DNA from: Acridotheres tristis
Taxonomy: Eukaryota; Chordata; Aves; Passeriformes; Sturnidae
Assembly (NCBI GenBank): GCA_037013685.1
Contig: CM072887.1
Span: 39,607,154 to 39,671,153 of the forward strand
Length of the DNA: 64,000 nucleotides
Direction of reading: 5' to 3'
Both the position numbers and the translations under genes were made by a program. The notes beneath the pieces were generated by a model. It ran no database searches. It had not been told where the DNA came from and worked only from the letters and a program-made list of their open reading frames with translations. This document shows positions 1 through 13,281 of this stretch, piece after piece; the stretch's first letter is position 1, and each line of letters begins with the position of its first letter.

Positions 1-1242
1 ACCTGCCCACATCTTATTTTCCATAACACCATTTTGTGGAACTACTGTTTCTAATTTGGAGGAGAGGGCAAACAACAGTTCAAGGTTACAAAGAGGTGCT
101 TTGCCTTACAGCAATAAAAAGAGAAGGGAAATGCATTTCTTCTCAGATCTCCTTCTTATAGGTATGTAATAGCAATTGAAAATTCCAATAACGCAAAGCA
201 TAAATTCGTGTAATTAATTATTCAGGCTTCGAAAAGAAAGAGATTGTTTTAGACTGTGTCCTTCTTTTTAAAAAGGTATTTGTATATTTTGCCTTCCAAT
301 TTTGATCCTGTATGATACACTTAAAATATATTTCTAGTTTTCCTCCACAACCACTGGAATTAGAAGCATTGCTATTGTTGAGAATAAGAGCTGAAATCCC
401 TTTCAGAAACGAACTAGGGTTTTCTGGAAAAGGCAATTTCTAAAAGGCTTGTCATAGCCACTATGACTTTTGCTTCTCTTGGTTAGTAGAATAAAGTTTT
501 AAAACATCCCTATCTCTTCAAAGGCAACGTGGAAAGGTGATAAGATCTTTCTGCTGCTTTCAGTTCACATAGTTGTAAATATTTCCAGCTGAGGTATTCA
601 ATGCAGCTGTCTGGGTTCTGGTTTGCTGACTGGCCAGGCTGGAAACATCTTCCACGTACATGGCAGCTTCTCCTGGTCCTGGCAGACACTGCAACGCTCA
701 GGGGGCAGTGATGGCTGGAAGAAAAGATTCCCTCTGGTATGTCCTGGGGACCCCATTCAGAACACCCTAGGTTTTGCAGTACCATCATTTAAATGTAGTT
801 TACAAGACTTTGATGAAGCAATTGGTGCTGCTCCTTGTTAGAAGTTGTACCTTATCACACCTGTGCAACCTTTGCTGTTGCCTGGAGATGCAGAGAGGCA
901 ATCAGGCACTGAGCAGCAGTGGTTAACACAAAAGGAGCAAGTACCCTGCCACGCATTTAAGAAGGGGAGTCCCAAGCCCAGAGGAATGCAGCTTCGGCTT
1001 CCAGAGTTTTGAGGATGTTAAAAAGAAACAGATTTTGTAGAAGTGTCATAATAGTAAAAGGGCTTTCAAATTGGTTTAGAAACTTTTGACACCTGAAACA
1101 GTGGAATGACAGATGTGTCCATTTTCCTGCATGGGAAAGAGTGGTGCCATGGATGTATTGAGGTGTTTTTTCAGTTCAAGGTGAAAGACGTGGAATATCT
1201 GTGTGCTTCAGACAGCCATGGTCAATTTTATACTTGCTGCAA
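1..1242. other. Upstream non-coding DNA, left edge
   Basis: This is ordinary AT-rich vertebrate sequence. The open frames on both strands are short (under 100 codons), overlap one another in several frames and show no recognisable domain, splice-site pairing or codon pattern, so I call none of them genes. The stretch around 600-780 is somewhat richer in G and C than its surroundings, but I see nothing identifiable in it. Confidence 0.6.
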
Positions 1243-1339
1243 GGTGGGGGTGTGGGGGGGGGGTGGGCAGAGCAGTGGGTATTTCTGTTGGAATTGAGAT
1301 GCATCTCCACGTTTGTGTGGTGGGGGGATGGGTGGTGGG
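1243..1339 (+). repeat. Two G-rich runs, quadruplex-capable
   Basis: Positions 1243-1267 contain runs of 5, 10 and 3 guanines separated by TGT and T. Positions 1322-1339 contain runs of 6, 3 and 3 guanines with short spacers. Both fit the usual intramolecular G-quadruplex pattern of four G3 tracts with loops of 1-7 bases, if the longest run is allowed to supply two tracts. The intervening 55 bases are not G-rich. Overlapping open frames on both strands across this block are a by-product of its skewed composition. Quadruplex formation is inferred from the pattern only. Confidence 0.55.
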
Positions 1340-4300
1340 CGTTAGAAGTCCTACAGTCAGGACTAGGACAATCATGGATGTGGTGGCTGGGCTCCAGAGC
1401 CTTCCTGAGATTCCAGAATTGCCATGATTGGCCAAGAGCTGCCCAGGTCCTTCTCAGCCCCACCAGTGGCAAATGGCACCATCTCATACAAGCTGAGAGG
1501 AGAAGGTGGTTCCAAACCCAGAACAGCTTTCTGGAGCCAGTAGTCAAGCGGTGTGGGGCAAAAAAATCCCTCCTGAAAGGCTGAGCCCTGTTCTGGATGT
1601 GGGTCAGTGTGTGCCTTTCATAGAGTTTTAGGGATATGAGCAAATGGTCCGAGCACAGCTGAACAACAGGCAAGAATTGTTGCTTCTCTGATGTTTGGGC
1701 AGGTAATGCAAGAGCAGATACTAGGTTCACAGTCTACTTGCAGGTATACTACCCAGTTTCTAAACACTACTGTATTATCAAAATTACTAATGAAATAGCA
1801 GTGCTTTGGGGGAATTTCATGGGAAGAGAGTGACTGTAATTCCAGAAAACAACAGAATGAGAAGAAATGGTGCCTAACCATGGAAGATAACATATTGCAC
1901 TGAGATTTGTTTCTATGGAAGGGAAGAAGTGGAGCTTGGTTAGGCAAATTCCTTTGGTACTACCAAGAGTGCCCTGCAGTGTGACTTTCCCGCTCTGTCA
2001 GATGGAAGATGCTTTCTATGGCGGTTATATGATTTTTTTTTTTTAATATGGGCTACAGTTCTCCTGCCTTCCTCATCTTTAGGATACCAGCCAGCTGTTA
2101 ATAGCAGGAAACAAAGGTGGCAAGGAAGGGGTCCTGATTTTGTTTGTGATGTTTTTTGGAGGCAGAGTAGAGACGCTGTTGGTTTTTGCCTGCTCTGCCA
2201 GGGCAGATTCCTGGTGACTTGAACAGCATTGCATGGTGGAGACAGACTGAAGGGAAATTACGGAAATGTATGCCCTTGGCTGGAGAGGGGAAAACATTGG
2301 TTTTACTGCACTGAGGGCTCTGGTTGCAAACTCACCAGCATTTGTGCATTATATAGATGTTAGGTGGAAGAGACCACCTAATTAGTAGTATCCTGCTTTT
2401 TCTGAGGATCCTTCTGACTAGCCACTGTTGGACATACACAGTGGCAGAAAAATCATGACCAAGAACTTAGTGAATCCCACTGAGGCTACTACTTTGTAAA
2501 CTGCATGATAAACTGAATTAGAGATACTCCGGATTCTTAATTTTTTATTATTAAAGAGAAGCTTCCCTAAGCCAGGAACCCAAATGTCGCTTTCTTGTAG
2601 AGCTGAGATGTGGGAACATCCCAGCTGTGAGACCAGGCTGCTCTTGCCCTGACCCTCTTCGTCCAGCATTCCCTCTACAGAGACTGTCCTACAAAAGTTC
2701 CCATTGCAGGTACTCCCAGCCCCGCACACCCAAGCTGCTGTAAATACAGTGCTGTGACTACACTGACGAAACTGACGCTGTTGTTCAGCATTGCCTAACA
2801 AGAAAACACCCGAAACAAGCCAAAAAGCCAGGGCTGCTCGGGCCTTTGGGGTGTGAGCGCTAGGTGTCACTGCAGCCCAAGGCAAAAGGCAGCACTGCAA
2901 GGCTCCCTGAAACTACCGGGGAAAAAGAAATACTCTGAGTTTCAGGAAAAGTTAGTTCTGCTGGTGGCAAAGAAATAAAAGAAAAAGACAACCATATTAT
3001 AAATATACACACAAGTATAAATATATGAATTTTATGTTACTAGGATATTTTATTCAGAAGGAAAACAGTAAGTTGCTCTCTATGTTTGGATCAACTCTGT
3101 TAGCACACAGTGATAGAACTCTCATCTTGTTTCAGCTGAAGACTCCCATATTGGAAAAGGTCTGCTGTATTGATCAAGGTTATTTCCTTAATTAGCTGCA
3201 AACTTTAAATAACTGATATAACTTAAGACAGAAGAGAATAAGAAACACAATATGTAAGTACACAGCATACTAAGCCTATGGAAAAACAGCTATACCTCTC
3301 CAACACCTCAAATTGTCCACTCATCTTTCTTAAACTTTTTAACCTTTCTCCCTTACTTTCCCCCTGCATCCTAGATATCCTTATATCCTCCACTCTTTCA
3401 GTCTAAATGTGTTCTGAAATAATTGCAGACATTGAGAGTTGGAAAAATTAGAGTGAAAAGTAAGAAATACAAATTTATATTCAGAGCAAATGAATCCTTT
3501 TATTTTTTATGTGTGGATTTCATAATTTGTTGATTTTTAATGTAGAAGAGCAGTGTGAATAAGAAATAAGTTCTGGCAATGGATTTGGGGGTTTTTTCTT
3601 TCTTTTGACAATTGTTGTCTTCTGTTAAAATAACCCCCATAAAACCCTATATAGCTCCCTTGTGAGTTCTTCCTATGCCAATTAAATTCAAATGAAATGT
3701 AGTGGCATTCTTTTTTATTATTTTTTTTAATTATTATTTATTAAATGTGTCCAGACAGCCTCTGGCTACCATTAGAAATTTGCAAATAAAACGGCTTATT
3801 GATTTGTGTCAGCTTAGCTCAGAGTCCCCAGCAGAATAAACTAGACATGTTCACCACCACATCCTCAGGCAAGGGCCTGAGCAAACAGATGAACCATGCA
3901 TCCTGCCCAAAAAATCAACAGGCTGGGATACTGGCAGACCAGTGGAGGAAATGATACTCAGAGGCAGACAGATCTCCTACTGAGATGAGTAGGTAGGAGG
4001 CATTTCCATAGTGAAATGTCCCTGCTAAGACTGACGAGTGACTATCCCTGCTGATCTTCTGCAAAGGAAGAAAGGAGGATTGGGAGGTAATTTGATATTT
4101 GTCTTACCTTTTCCCAGCAGTGGGCTCAAAGCTGAGCTCTACATTAACTCACAGGCAGGAGTACTTTCCACTGAAATGGGTGGGTAATCATGGATCCAAA
4201 AAGGCTTCTGGAGGACGTGAGTCACAGGACTGGCTGTTCATTTTGCAGATGCAAGGAAAGGATACAGATTCATGGTGCTAAAGAGCTGCTCTTGACCCTG

Positions 4301-7300
4301 CTTTGAGAAGGGGGGCTAACCAGAGACATCTAGGGCTCCCCTTCCCACCTGAAAGTTTTTTCCATTTCTAATTCCCAGGTTCATAGGTTGTATTATAGAA
4401 AAGTGATAGCAAAATTGAGATTCTGGTTTACACCACTGCAGAGAAGGAAAAAACGAGTTCAAAGATGTTGTAGTAGGATCAAAGCACTCTAAGAAAAGAA
4501 TGTGACCTCATGGTGGCCTACCAAATTTGCTCTAGTTTAGTTTAGGAACTTTTTTCACTCTGTTATTTCAAGTGTGAAATTATCCTGTTAAGAATGGGTG
4601 TTAACAGGTTAAAGAGCTGCAGACTGATAAATGCAGATCTCCTCAATCATGCTTGATGAGAGGCACTTACAGGCCACATGACCTGCCAGCAGGACCATCT
4701 ATCAACTCTGTAGGTGTCCAGCCCATAACAGAGGTAAGCTAGCAGATAACATAGCATGCAATTTTTATAAGATGTGAATATTGAGATCTATGACACACAG
4801 CTAACATCAGATGTTGTACCAAAAAAACCTCAAAACACCAAGATTTAAAAGTGAGCTGAGGTAAACTGGAAAGTTTTGGGTAGTTGGACTCTTCTAGAGT
4901 TTAATTACTAGTTAATTCACAATTAGTGAGAGATAAATTCATATAGTTAACATGAGCTTAAAACAATGTTTTCCACAATAAATTATGTTGTTTTATGTAA
5001 AGACCTACAATCAGGGTCCAGGTCCCTAAGCAAGATGAATGTATAATAAATCACTTGAAACAGAGAATTTTGCTTAATTCTCTTTCTGACATTTTTGCTA
5101 TAGAGAAAGAATATGCTGCTTTCTTCTAACTATCTCAGTGATAGCAAGATCTAATGCTTCAGTGTCAGCCCTTGTGCTCTTGGTGTGTTTGGTGCCATCC
5201 CATCATTCTCCTTTCTTCTCTTGTCCTGTACTTTCTCTCTTCTCAGCTTATTTTCCTTCATATGGTCATGTTCATGTCTTTGCCATAAACAACATGTTCT
5301 TTCCTCATTTTTCTTCTCTCCTTATACATAAGCTCTCCTTCACCAGGGCCAACTCTGTAAATGTCTGAGTCTTGCTGAATCACTCATTAATATCATCCCC
5401 ACAGACTTCTCTTGAACAATCATTTCCAACTGCACATCAGCACATCACGACTGCCAAAGAAGCTGCTTGAATGGAAACAAACTGCAACTCAACGTGCCCA
5501 GTGTGACACCAAACACATGTGATGTCATTCCACGACCACAAGACTCAGTGCTATTTTGATTTTCCCCAGCCACTGGTACTGGACTAGCAGCTTCACAAAG
5601 AAGTTATTTAATGGCTGCTGTGTAAGCCAGAGAGTCTGAGCTAGTAGCTTGAGAAAACTATGATTTGATTTCATCCTGACCAGCCTCAAAGTCTGAAGCA
5701 TCTGACATTACACAGGCCCAGACAAACATAAGACAGTGATTTCATAAGAGGAATTGAGCTGTTATAATAAGCTTAGGGACCAAAAGGTGAACAGCAAAGG
5801 TTAAAGAGAGCATGTGGAAAGACAGTCTACTTTTCTTCCAGGATAAGAGGGAAAATATTTGTCTTCTTTCCTCTAGCTTGGAGCACAACAGAGCACTCTC
5901 ATTTCTTACTAAGTAGGGGTATCAAATGATGAATCAAAATACGGAGCTTGCTTTTGGCTATAAAGTAGCAATCCAGACTTATAGCCTCTTTCTAGCCCTT
6001 GGCCAGCAGTCACAGGAACATATACTGTTCATGGCAGAGTATTTAACCTATCCCTTTTCAATAACATATAGCACAGAAGTTCAGAGAAGATCGAGATCAA
6101 GCGGAGTGAGACAGGAATGGTTTTGTCTTCTAATGGCTGTTTCTGAGAAAGTTAGCAAGGCAGGGTCTGTTCAATCCTCCTAAGAAAAATAGACAGTGCC
6201 ATCAGTACCAAGTGCTTGAGCCAAAACTAAGAGAAAATTAAATTGCAGTATCAGCAGATTCTTCTCTGTGGCTTTTCATAATGGAGGGGGGCTAAAGAAC
6301 TCAAAGAGAGCAGGCACAAGCACATACATGCACCATTTTCCCCCCTTACTTCCCGTCAGGAGACACCTCCTTCCAGGGGCATCCCTATTTCTTTTTTCTT
6401 TACTCATCAGGTCACTAAATATTTCTCTAGTTTATTTAGATCCATTTTAAATAGTATATAGAAGATTTATTCCCAGGTGTTTGGTCAACATCTAATGAAA
6501 ATATGAGAGGAAGTGTTTAGCTTCCCCTACTCATCAAATCCCCTGTTAGAAACACAAAAACCTTTTTTGTCATAAATATTCTGTGCCATAAGGCTTCCTC
6601 TGCTTTTAGTCACAGAAATTCCATCTACTGACTTGCTGTGCCAGCTCCATATTTCTGCCATGGCCAAACATGACATTCCCAGTGTTTACGATGGCTGGAA
6701 ACTATGGTGACAGAAGTTCAGACATGTGCTCCAGGCATGCCTGTACAAGCATCATGGAAAGGCTCTGAAAAACTTCCAGATAAGTATTTCCATTGTCACT
6801 GTGCTTTTAGACCCTTGCTAACAATTCAAGATATAAAGAAGGTATAAAGTATTGCTTTTTCTAGACCTATTTTCTGATTCTCAGACAACCCACAGAAATA
6901 CCGAAGTTTTCACACTGATACTTTCTTCTGAATATACTTGCTTCAAGACTTGTTTACCATGAATTGCCTCTCTGCAAAAATTCGAGCCTGGTTGTGACAG
7001 GCTTCTGGCATAATATGATGTCATTGCTGTTATCTGAGTTCGATAAACAGGAAAGCATTTCCTGCAAGAAATGTTGCACATGCATTTTTTGGAATAGTCT
7101 CAAGGAAGAATATTCAATCAACTTTATTAATTCCTTTTCCCTGGGCATTCATGCCAGTGAAGTATAGTCACTTCAATGTTTAAGAAAAGACTGAAGGGAA
7201 AGGGAAACAGCAAATGGCATTAGCATATTTATTTTATTGCTCTTATAGAAGATTCTTGGATTATTTTTTAAGTTCTGATTTTCTGGAATTTGAAATAGAT

Positions 7301-10300
7301 TCATAAATTGGTACATTCCCCCAAAGAATTAAATATCATTTAAGTTGCTCATAGAACTGTAATATATTCTCACAGATTTCATTGGAGCTTTGTGTTTCAG
7401 CTCAGGTTATCAACACTAGGATCTGTAGGACAGAAATAGGAATACCATGAGTATTTTAAAAACTAATTTTCTGCTGAGTTCACTAAATGTACAAAGAAAT
7501 ATGCTAAAAATCTCTTTTTCCAACCACAAATTTGCATTTTATCACTGCCTCATTCCAAGTTGCTTATTTCTCTTTCTTTCTAGGGGTCAAATGACAAGTC
7601 TCTCTTGTAAGGAAAACATATTTCTCACCAGAACATTTTAAAATCTATTAAAAAAAAAAGCAGCACATTATAATGACAATTTAAAAATACCTGCTCTGGT
7701 TGGAGAATGTACTATCCTCTATGAACAGGACATGTACTAATTATGAACAAAAATAAATGATAAAATATGTTTTAAAGGTTCACTTGAATTTGACAGCAAT
7801 TTTCTATCCAGGTCAACACATAAGACACTTGTAGTGTTGCCACTTCACAAAATTTAAGCTTTAAAGTTTCAAAAGTTGGTGTTCTTCTATGAAGCTTGAA
7901 ATTGACCCATTTGCAAAACTTAAGCTGAATTATCACCAACACATTGACAAGTGTCCACTGTGTGTGTAAGTGAAAATTATACAATTTCTTCTGGGATGGA
8001 AATCATGCAATTGAGAATAAAAACACTACCAGATGACCCAGTTCCAAAAAATGTAACCCAACAGTGAGTATTTGCAATTCCTAAATGGACAACATGTAGT
8101 ATGTTACCATTGAAAGCAGAAGTGTTAAAATCGCTGCATACAGCACTTGCCCCAAACAATATGAAAGTCTGATGCATGATAGAGTTTAAAAATCTCTCAG
8201 GAATGATTGATCAGAAGAGTGTGTGTGAACTACCTCTTTTTCCTCTGCAAGTCAGACTGAAGGGAAGAGAGAAGTTGTACAGGCCTATTACTATCTTTTA
8301 GTGTAAAGACACCGATCACTCTGTCCTAGGGAAGGTTCATTACTAGAGCATGACAACAGCTAATGCACCTATACATTGGAAGTTGTATTATTAATGGCCC
8401 TGCTAATACCTGGTGACAGTGAGAGAGTGAATTTCCACAGTTCACAACCCTTTGTAAGTCTTCTTCTGGAACATTTCTCTTCACTATCATCACCCAGACT
8501 CCCCCTCTGACCTCTTTATCAGTCAGTGAGTGGTACCAGAGGTTTAAGACACATAATCACTGCAGTGTGCCATGTGTGCTCTGCAGGGCAACAAAACACA
8601 GGGAGAAACTAGAAGGAATCCCTAGTGCTTTAAAAAATATAATTCCTATAAATATTTTATGAGGTAATGATAATGTCATTTAGTTCCACTTTTATTCTTT
8701 TGTGCTTACTTACATCACATGAATTTTCGTGTCTCATCTTCAAGTGAATCTTCTTATTTACAGCTATGCAGCCTGATCTAAAATTCACTGTGGGCAGTGG
8801 AAATGCTGCCAATGACTTCATATCACTTCAAGCCCATATCTACCTTAGAACTTTGTTTTCCTTGACTCCTAGAAATGAAATAAAAGGCTGAATGTGGCTT
8901 ATCTATATATTTGAGGAATACAGAAGTAACATTAAAAGAAAACACTACTATGTTTGCTTCCACTTCTGCCTCCCTTTCAAGAGGAAGAGAAGTAGCTGCT
9001 CATTTTAGCACCTCTGCAATTAAAGGTAATATAACCAGCTACATGTTACAGTTTATTTCAAACATGCTTTATGTTCAGCAAACCTTAGAAAACTGATGCT
9101 TTTTGCTCCCATTTTTTTGCACCACAGAACAAGTGTTTGAATGAGTCCCCATTGTTTGGAACAGATAATGTTACACAGATGTTGCTGAAGCACAGCACTG
9201 GCCCTTGGACTGTACTTGGTGTCTGCAGGAGCACCTGGAGGGTGTCTGCAGGGTCTCTGAAGCTTTGCACTTGGCCTTTCACAGAAATGTACCAAAACAC
9301 AGTGATACTGTTGGTGGCTTTAACAGGGAGGGTTGGTGCAATGTCCTGCTCTGCATAAGACAGCAAAGGTATCACATCTCACTACTCCAGCTCTTGAAAC
9401 TGCCAAAGCTTCTGTAGACTCTTTGTTTACTGCTAATGTTATTAAAGGTTACTGTACTTCCACGGAAGTCTAAGTTATAAGGTTGGCAAAACCATCCTGA
9501 GTGTCTTCTCTCTAAAAAGAGACAATATGAAAACAATATAAGTACTTGACTATCAATTTCTAGTAATGCAGACTTCGAGTTTGCATTTGGTCTGTTCAGA
9601 GAGGTTTAAAACACTTTTTTTTCAGCAGCATCAGGGAATTTGTATTGCATAGCGTTTTCCATAACTAAAAGGTCAGTGAAGCTATTTTCAAGTCTGCTTT
9701 ATGAGACAAGTAACTTCAATCTTCCACTTACTCTTCTTGGTGTTTTTCAGCATCCTAGAAGAGCACATGAATAAATCACTTAGGGTTAAAATTTTAAAGT
9801 AAGTTCTTAAAGGAATATTTTAGTTGGTTTGCTTCCTTAACACAAAATTTGTATATAATTCTTATTCAAATTCAGTAAAGCTGAATTAATATTTGATTAG
9901 CATAATGCAAAGAACTACCCTGGTTTGCACAATATTGCTGAGTACTGGTCAAATAGGGAGAATTTATACTCTTTTCCCCGTTTTGCTTTGCTTGGATTAT
10001 TAAGACTGGTGGTACTTTTCAGCTTTATTGGGGACCCGGAAGAACTGAGGAGATACCTTTTTCCTATTTTTTTTCCAGGAGTGCCAACTCTAACAGTCAG
10101 GTCACTATGTAAAACACTCTGATTAAGGGTAAATGAGACCCAGAAGCTGTTCTGGAAGCACTGAGACTGAATGGCTTCCCAATTACATGTCATATCATTG
10201 AAGATGATTCTGATATTTCAGCAGCTGGAGGACACCTTGGCTCTTTCTTTGCCTTAGCAGCTATTTCTGGCTGCTTACTTTAATGACATTTGGAGGATCT

Positions 10301-13267
10301 TAACTTTCTCAGAGATTATTATTCCTCCATCAAATTGATCAATGAATTCATTAGGAGATGAGGCCGGAGGACAACCAGACATATGCAGATCATGACAAAT
10401 GTCTCATTTCTCTAAGACATCAGAGAGAAAATCATCTATCATGTTATATTTTAAAAGAGTTTGTATTTCTGCAGATTTTGCATAGGTAACATAGAGCTCC
10501 TTGCACTAGGTTGGCAGTGACATGCCCAGGGTAAAAGGTGGTTTGCAAGCCTTCTTTCTCAGCAGCTTCATGGGGAGAGAGGGGCAGCTGCACTGAGCCA
10601 GCCCCTCCTTTGCCCGGGACTAGACCTTTCCAGGTGCAGCACATGCTGGCCCCACTCCAGCAAAGCACTTAAGCACATGCTTAACTTTCAACACATCAAT
10701 TACTCATGGAGAAGTCAAGCCTGGAGAAGCTGCTGGTGCAGAGATAGCAGTGAAAAGGAAATGGGGAGGTGGTGACCTTATTGCCTCTCTTTCCCAATGG
10801 ACCTGTCTGCAGACATCATTCAGGGCCTGGGGTAAAATGATCGCAGAGGCTAATAGGTCAATGACCCACTACTCTGTCCTTAGCCCAGCCCCAACCTTTG
10901 CAAAAGAGAGGGGAAGGGAGTGGGGAAGATCTGTACAGTTTGTCAGATGTTATCACACTTGATAAGACAAAGCTTTGCTTTCAGGAATTTCTTCTTCCCT
11001 AGTTTGCTGTAAAGAAAAGATGGCAACCCAGAGATCTGTACTGGCAAGAGGAAATTCACAGTCTTTTGTTCTTGCTCTGCCACTCACATCTGTGACAGGT
11101 TTCCTTTCTCCCTTAAGCTATTCCAATTTCTGGCTCTGCATGTGTCAAAATAAGTTTCCAAAGCAAATCACAAATGTATGGGGTAATTAGAGCTGTCATT
11201 TTATTGTCAGAGGAAGGTACTCCCGTTCCTGAAGAAGAATGCACCTCCTTGTCAACAGTTTACTGTAGTGATGGTGAAGAATTCAGCATTCATCTCTTTG
11301 GTTAATTAACATTTATTTTTCTTCTCACTTGAGGGATGGGATAAGGAAAAAGAGGAGAATTGCTTGATGTTGCTGCTATATGGACCCTTCTTTGTTTAAA
11401 AAACTCTTGAAAAATGCTGTTGGGAGGCAGACAACTATGCATAACCACTAAAACACAAAAGCGACGCTAGAGTCACCTTTTCAGACATGTGGAGACTTAT
11501 CTGAATTTAAAGAAAATTTAAAAATAAGTATTCAAAAATTGCATTCAAAAACATTGAAATGCAGCAAATTGAAGGACAAGATCTATTCCTTCAGATCGCC
11601 AGCAACATAATTTTCCAAATGTATGGAGGAGTATCTTTAGAGAGACATGCAGCTCAGATCCTCACTCTTCCAGGGAATCCCTCAGAGACATATCTGAAGC
11701 TTCCTTCACAAGCCACAGTAACGACAAGCTCACCATAAACCTACTCTCAAATGTTTTCAAAGTTTTTTAACATGAGTATTCTGTAATAATGGCAACATAT
11801 ATCGAGATAATGATTTAAAAAAATATTTGTGGGAGTTTAAGTGTGCACAAAAAGAAATTATTTTCCAATTAAACTTCCCTGCTTTAGTTGTATACTCCTG
11901 TACCATACACGACTCCCCAGTCTTTGTAAAATAGTTTTCTCCAAGGCAGCCACAGCACGTCACTCATGGGATATTTCAATTAAAATGGAGTGAGAGATGT
12001 GTTTTAGATGCAGAAAGAGTGGAAAGGTATCTAAAATGCATACTGCAGCATGGAAGAAGAATGGAATTTCTAATCAATGTGCATGACACTTGCATTCAGA
12101 TTTGCTCTCTTACTGCTGTCCAACCTACTTGTGGTGAGCCACTTATTTCCAGTGCCCAGCTCCACAGAGGGAATCACTATGACTTCTTTCTTCCATCTTT
12201 TTTGCGTATTTTATTAGTGTGCTGGGAATAACTACTGTGGAGCATGAAGCCCGGTGAAGGCACCAAGCATGGAAAGGCCCCTCTGAGGTGCCGTTCAGTG
12301 GTAGGGTTTAATGGTAAAGTCAGTCTAAGGACTCCTGCCCATTTCATCTGCTTGTCCCTGCCTGTGTACTGCAATTCACTGCCCTATCAGTTGTTCCACT
12401 CTGAATTTTTCTGAAAGATGCTGAAAACAGATCAGGGAACTTATCTAGTTAAAAGTAAGTCTCCTCTCACCAACATAGTTTCTTATTTAGGTCAATGTAT
12501 AGATAAGGACAGTGTGGTCCCATCAACAGATCTCAGCACAAGTAAAATCTTACAAGGGCTGTGAAACATAGCACAGGGGTGAAAACAAAGACTTTGAGTG
12601 ATCTTAAATTAGTTTAGTCATCATTTCATTTCACTGTAGCCTGAGCAAAACTTTTTAGACTGGAGAAACATCAAATGTTTTTATACGAGTCTGTGCTTCA
12701 ACTCCATTGTGAAATTTTGCCCTTCTGCAGGATTTCTGATCAAGTACTACAGCAGCTCTTTGCAAACATTAATTGCTGTGTCCCTACAACACACCTGGCA
12801 GGCAGATACAATATCCTCTTATCAGATGGGCAAAATGAGCTGCAAAGTGATCACAACTGGCTCAGCCAAGCAATGCAGCACGAGCCAAGAGCCAACAGGA
12901 GAGGCAGCAAGAAGTAGAAAGTCCCAAGAGCTGGACTGATGTTTCAGCTACAAGGCTTCTGCTGGAAACCAGTGGCCACTCGCAGTAACTGCCAATACAG
13001 AGATGCTTCAAGCAGCAATAGGAGTGGGGTGAGGAGTAACAATGATATGACTTGCAGATGGCTTTCATTAAACAGAGTTTATATTGGATTAAAGACACAA
13101 TTTTGAGTCTACAGTAAAACTGCTTGAAATAGTTTAATCTAATCTGGAAGAGGTTTTTTGACCAAATCAAACATTTTGCTGCAAATTTTGCAACTCCACT
13201 GAAATTTCCTGGGGGATTCCATGTTTGAAAAAAAATCCAAAAAACCCCAACCGTCTCCCCAACCTCC
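1340..13267. other. Upstream non-coding DNA without recognisable genes
   Basis: This is AT-rich DNA with scattered short homopolymer runs and no open frame above about 160 codons. The longest frame, on the minus strand at 2418-2900, lacks recognisable domains, and its composition matches its surroundings. I saw no CR1 3' end, LTR or tRNA-like fold. A weak phrase near 2360-2380 (TTAGGTGGAAGAGACC) faintly recalls a decayed CR1 end but is too short to call. The stretch may hold distal regulatory elements of the downstream gene, but none can be shown from one sequence. Confidence 0.55.
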
Positions 13268-13281
13268 AAAAAAAAAAAAAA
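13268..13281 (+). repeat. Poly(A) tract, 14 bases
   Basis: There are fourteen consecutive adenines after a pyrimidine- and A-rich lead (CCCCAACCTCC). No retroposed gene body is recognisable on the left and no flanking target-site duplication was seen, so this is treated as a simple homopolymer and not the tail of a retrocopy. Confidence 0.8.

Noticed and set aside
1176..1730. Minus-strand 184-codon open frame
   Set aside because: It crosses the G-rich runs, has competing frames on both strands, no domain and no splice signals with coding support.
2355..2400. TTAGGTGGAAGAGACCACC as a decayed CR1 end
   Set aside because: It is too short, with no ATTCTATG tail beside it.
2418..2900. Minus-strand 160-codon open frame
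   Set aside because: No recognisable domain or family, isolated, with composition like its surroundings. Regarded as chance.
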